From Chara braunii (taxonomy: Eukaryota > Streptophyta > Charophyceae > Charales > Characeae): a DNA stretch of 32,012 nucleotides. This document shows positions 28,229 through 32,012 of the stretch, piece after piece; within the stretch, counting starts at the first letter, position 1; every line of letters starts with the position of its first letter. A model generated the notes under the pieces. It did not search any database. It saw only the letters and a list, made by a program, of their open reading frames with translations, and was not told the DNA's origin. The DNA lies in NCBI GenBank assembly GCA_003427395.1, contig BFEA01000591.1:619251-651262 (forward strand), written 5' to 3'. Both the position numbers and the translations under genes were made by a program.

Positions 28229-30231
28229 GAAGATCCACCAGGCAGTTTCTGCCACTCCCCTGTCTCTCCCCTGACCTTTCATTCCTGGTCTGACAGACCT
28301 GACCTCTGGTCCCACTCCAATCCCCTGACCCCTGTATCAATGGAACATGGAGTCATGCCAGACTCCTACCTATTCTGTACCTCAAATCAGACAAAAAGAA
28401 CTGAAACAGTGTCCTCCCTTACCCATGGTCTGCCAGACCACACTCCTTCTAACCCTCCGTCGTCCACTGACCCCTGTCATTGAAGGTATCCTCCTGCTTG
28501 GCTGCGATCCAATCGGTTGGTTGCGACATTATACTTTAGGGGCAATGGCTCCTGGGTCACACCTAGAGTTTGGGATTGGCAGCTTTAGCAGTTCTCGGAA
28601 CAGGGCAAAAATGTTGTTCCAGTGTCTGTTTAACATGATGTCTCCCTGTTGAAACCAAGCAGCCCTTTTGGGTTAGTTCCCACGCAACATCAAAAATGAA
28701 CCTTCTGGTGAGGGCTACTGGGAGGCAGCGGGCGGATTTAGCTTACTGACAGCTGGGGGCGGGGAGCATTTGGAGTGTGCCAACTTTGTCAATTTTCCGC
28801 TGTCAGAATTCTGCTCCCTTCAGCAGGCCCGACTACGTCCGATTTACGCTTGTGCTCTGTGGTTTTCGATCACGTGCAGCCGTCCGTGACAAAGGTCAGT
28901 TGTTGATCGTTTCACGTATCGACTGCCAGTGTCGATTGTCTTTGTTTTCGTGGAGGCAGATGCCCATCAGCAGGCCCGACTGAATGCTGCTACCACTTAA
29001 GAAAAAAAAAAAAAAAAAAAAAAAAAGATTTCTGAAGACCCGGGGAACTAACAGGTTAAACTACCAGTACGTCCGAGCCCCTGTATTACAATGCCAATTT
29101 CTACCACACACCAAAGAAAACAAGGTGGTGTGGGCACAAAATCACATATTTTTCCTGGCGCTGCCAGCCTTTTCCCTTCAGCGGGCCGACCCCCGAGGAC
29201 ATGGTGTGTTAACCACCACGTCCAGACAAAAAAGCTGGGATAGAGGCTTTGCACAAGGGTTTTATCAACCAAAAAAAAAAAAAAAAAGAAGCTTGCTTTT
29301 CCCCTTTTTCATGTAGGGCGGTAGTGCTGACATGGCCCTCTCTCTCATGGTGTCCACTAGTTAGTACATGGACTGTCAGATTCTGCTACGAATGAGGGGC
29401 CTGCCCCTGACCAGTACACATATTGCAAAGATACTGCCTGTAACAGGATTCCACACAATCTGTGAATTCCCTGTTTGGGAAAGAATGAGAAGGGAGTCTA
29501 GGTGTCTACCATGTCTTTTGTACAGCTTTAGCTCAAGAAAAGGGAGGTCCAAAAGCAGTCCAGCACATAACTGTCATATCATTTGGGCATTTCTGCCATT
29601 TTGAACAGCAGTTTCTAGCAATATGCGATCTTCGTCAAGCTTACGTGGACAGTTTCAGATTCATGGTGATTGTGTGCTTTGCAGGAATCGCAGCCACAAC
29701 AGCCAACCAGCACTCAGATTCTGACCATAAAGCTGCACCGACCATCACTTCAGATTCAATTTTTTTAGTGCATTCGCACGCTTTTCGCACACATAGCCTG
29801 TGGTGGGTGGGACTGCACACTTTTACTTCAAGGGATGCGAGCTCTCGGTCATTACGAAGTCTATCGGGATCCCGATTGTTCGTTACTGTTTCTTTTCCCC
29901 ATCCTTTTGGAGTTCAAAGTCTGATACGCTCCAGCTCGGGAACTAACTGAGGTAACATAGGTGACTGCAGATATGGACAAGGATTGGTACTTGGCCTGAG
30001 GCCGTGGGGGATTGAAGTGGTTCTCCCATTGGCTCTTGGGAAAGAGGGTTGAAGCAACTGGGTTAAGGAGTCTCCCAGCTACAGACGGTCTGTGAGGGTA
30101 TAGGGTGGAGCCATTTTGATTTCCCCAAGAGGCCCTGCCAGTAGGCTGTCTAGGGGCCATGGTCGCCACTCTTTTCTTTCCCCGCCTCCTCCTCCCCGCT
30201 TACCCTTGCCGGTGACAAGCAACTGGACTCT
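28229..30231. other. Non-coding stretch with two poly(A) tracts and a 15-bp direct repeat
   Basis: No gene is recognised. Poly(A) runs lie at about 29003-29026 and 29270-29287. TCAGCAGGCCCGACT occurs at 28819-28833 and again at 28968-28982. The open frame at 29645-29950 has no ATG at its start and no domain. A-tracts downstream of unrelated sequence suggest retroposed fragments, but no master copy is visible. Confidence 0.5.
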
Positions 30232-30480
30232 CACCCCCAGAATATAAGGGGCTGAGTGAGTCTGTTTGCCGAGGTGGGGAAAAAGAACACCACCAGTACT
30301 ACCATCTCACCAGTGAGTTCAGGTCACAGTGATGCGCAGGAAGCACATGGAGCAAGGGCCCACTGGTGCTATGTTTATGTCTGGGAATCCTGAACCTGGT
30401 CAGGCAGGTTCATGTTTCCCTCTTCCCCTGAACACAATGCACCTCGATTACAAATGTAGACAAGCTAGTACCTTGATGAT

Positions 30481-30915
30481 GTCTAGCGCAAGAATGCCCT
30501 GAAATGAAAGGGGCTGACAGGGGATCGATGGCTCCCTTCCTCTCACGGGAAGTCACGTCAGAAACAGCCCAGATTCTTTATTCTTTTCCGGGAAAAAAAA
30601 ACAAAAAATAGTCCATTAAGTCATGATGTCTGGCGTGAGAATGCCTTGAAATGAAAGGGGCTGACAGGGAATCCATTGGTCCCTGCCTCTCACAGGGAGT
30701 CACATCAGGAAGAGCCCAGATTCTTCCTTCTTTGGGAACAAAAAACAAAAAACATAAAAAAGGGCCTTCAGATTCATCCAGGGCTGGCCATAACTGCGTG
30801 CAGATACATTCTGGAAAGTGCTAGGATGAGAATGCCCTGAAATGGAAGGGGATGACAGGGAATCGATTGCTCCCAGCCTCTCACAGGGAGTCGCATCAGA
30901 AAAAGCCGAGATTCC
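30481..30915 (+). repeat. Tandem repeat D, three units with A-rich spacers
   Basis: Units of about 110-120 bp start at 30481, 30628 and 30818. Each contains GAATGCC, TGAAATG-x-AAGGGG and TGACAGGG, then CCTCTCAC, GTCACRTCAG and GCCCAGATTC. The first two are followed by A-rich stretches such as AAAAAACAAAAAACA. The pattern could be tandem insertion of a short A-tailed retroposon or expansion of one unit. Confidence 0.82.
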
Positions 30916-31132
30916 TGATGCTCGTCTCCGCCCTCCGGAGGACTTTTCTGATTTCTTTCCATGTTCAGCATTGGCATTGGTGGAAAGGGAATGGTTTGGG
31001 TTTGGTGGTTAAGAAGGCAAAAGATTCTTAGAGGAGGGTTGGTCAGCTAGGATTACTGCTCAATTTGGTGGCCCTTATTGGACTGAAGAGGCTGACAACA
31101 ACCTGAACAATATGGACATCTCATATGTATAT

Positions 31133-31280
31133 GGGATGCTGGACCTGATTTTTAGCAGGCGACACTCCCCACCAATAGACTGGAGTCCCAAACCAAGGTG
31201 CTAGGAACGGGGGCTCTTACCACCACTCCTCGCAGGTTTGTTTCAAAAGGGGGGGGGGGGAAGAAAAAAAAAGAGAAAAT
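31133..31280 (+). repeat. Dispersed repeat family E, copy at 31.1 kb
   Basis: Starts with GGGATGCTGGACCTGA (31133), then CTCCCCACCAATAGA, GCTCTTACC and a G12/A-rich tract. It is parallel to 16388-16580. Confidence 0.75.
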
Positions 31281-31289
31281 TACACCGGA

Positions 31290-31435
31290 GTCACAAAATG
31301 GGCCAAGATACAGTTTCGAATTGCAGTTCGGGCAATGTATACAACCCAGCTTTCTGGGCAGGTAAGGTGCCCGAAGTGCAATTGCAAACTGTATCTTCGC
31401 CCATATTGCAATTATAACTCGTTTTTGTGAATCTA
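31290..31435. repeat. Foldback: two head-to-head copies of repeat unit F
   Basis: Arms 31299-31334 and 31368-31403 are complementary at 32 of 36 positions around a 33-nt centre, and all four mismatches are C/G. Further out, TCACAAAA (31291-31298) pairs with TTTTGTGA (31423-31430). The right half is parallel to 26475-26540 and the left half is its inverse. Confidence 0.85.
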
Positions 31436-31767
31436 CTGTAAGTTACCCCGAAAATGGAAGAAGCAGAAGATGAAGAAGAAAGAAAGAAAGAGCCAAGATT
31501 CCTCTTTTCTCTTCTCTTCTCTATGCATATAAAGGAAAACACGGGTCTCGCGTGACGGTCCCGTGTGAGACCCGGTTCCCTGGTGTGGGACTCGTGGCAG
31601 GCCCAAGGGCGGACTGTGCGCCAGTTCGGTGAGGCCGGGGCCGAGTCGGGTTGCCTGCGGGTGGACAACGGGCTCTTTCTTGGCAACCGTTTTTTTTCGT
31701 GCCGCGCCGGGGGGGTGTTGGTGTCGGCGCCACTTTATGAATGGGCTCTCATTTGGGTACGGTTTTG

Positions 31768-31921
31768 TCGGCCATGTTCAACCAGGTAGTGAATATTTTG
31801 CTCATCCTATCGCTGGAAGTAGCATGATGCGTTCGGCCATATTCAACCACGTAGTGCATATTTTCATGTTCTAGCCGAAGATTCATTGGATGTTGCTCAT
31901 CCTATCGATGGAACTGGCATG
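31768..31921. repeat. Two interleaved direct repeats
   Basis: A TCGGCCAT-x-TTCAACCA block with GTAGTG and ATATTTT occurs at 31768-31799 and 31833-31864 (65-bp period). A TTGCTCATCCTATCG block with TGGAA occurs at 31798-31826 and 31893-31921 (95-bp period). The pair order is kept, so one larger unit was duplicated and then acquired about 30 bp. Confidence 0.85.
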
Positions 31922-31942
31922 GCGCGAGCCCCGGGGTCGGAT

Positions 31943-31944
<2 letters not shown>

Positions 31945-32012
<68 letters not shown>
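31945..32012. repeat. (TC)n microsatellite
   Basis: Pure TC dinucleotides to the end of the window, so the full length is unknown. Confidence 0.97.

Noticed and set aside
29645-29950. Small secreted protein with signal-like N-terminus
   Set aside because: The frame opens at GTG, and after the hydrophobic stretch the sequence has no pattern; nothing else suggests a gene.
31521-31874. Overlapping open frames on both strands near the right end
   Set aside because: They are GC-rich chance frames partly over direct repeats, with no domain or start context.

Overview
This is a eukaryotic window, almost certainly from a large, repeat-rich plant (streptophyte) genome. It carries a plant-style BED finger/DUF659/hAT-dimerisation transposase gene, a plant-type LINE (DUF4283-like ORF1, AP-type endonuclease, reverse transcriptase, zf-RVT), abundant microsatellites, an N gap and single ambiguous bases typical of a draft assembly. 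There are no operons, ribosome binding sites or bacterial genes. A charophyte alga such as Chara would fit, but that is an impression, not something the sequence proves. No ordinary host housekeeping gene was recognised.

Layout. Bases 1-1290 are a GA tract followed by a polypyrimidine array with a degenerate unit of about 105 bp. Bases 1311-4792 hold the best gene: a single-exon hAT-type transposase (831 codons). After one in-frame TAG the same frame continues into an acidic, Gln-rich tail with an AT-hook. Bases 4791-10190 are mosaic non-coding DNA: GA, ATT and ACAG microsatellites, three copies of a dispersed repeat (family A), a 949-bp AT-rich element inserted into one of those copies, and a minisatellite of about 21 x 30 bp. 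Bases 10193-11600 contain a striking run of imperfect hairpins and short tandem repeats. Bases 11600-14900 hold no recognisable gene. Bases 14910-15554 look like the 3' tail of a LINE on the plus strand, followed by a 174-bp gap.

Bases 17121-24125 (minus strand) are a decayed LINE. ORF1 has four in-frame stops but one unbroken frame. A roughly 500-residue region of unknown function follows, then an endonuclease without its GDFN motif, a reverse transcriptase lacking motif B, and a zf-RVT C-terminus. Upstream of it (24.2-25.55 kb) is purine-rich on the minus strand and contains two large duplications. Bases 26.4-32.0 kb are non-coding and dominated by tandem duplications (units of about 110-250 bp), a dispersed 29-bp motif present five times in the window, a foldback structure, A-rich tracts and a terminal TC microsatellite.

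The genes do not form a pathway. The common theme is mobile DNA: one possibly intact or recently inactivated cut-and-paste transposase gene, one dead retrotransposon, one retrotransposon remnant, one non-autonomous insertion with its empty site visible next door, and many satellite-like repeats. The most novel items are the insertion at 6211-7159, the hairpin series at 10193-10559, the AT-hook extension of the transposase and the unknown domain inside the LINE.
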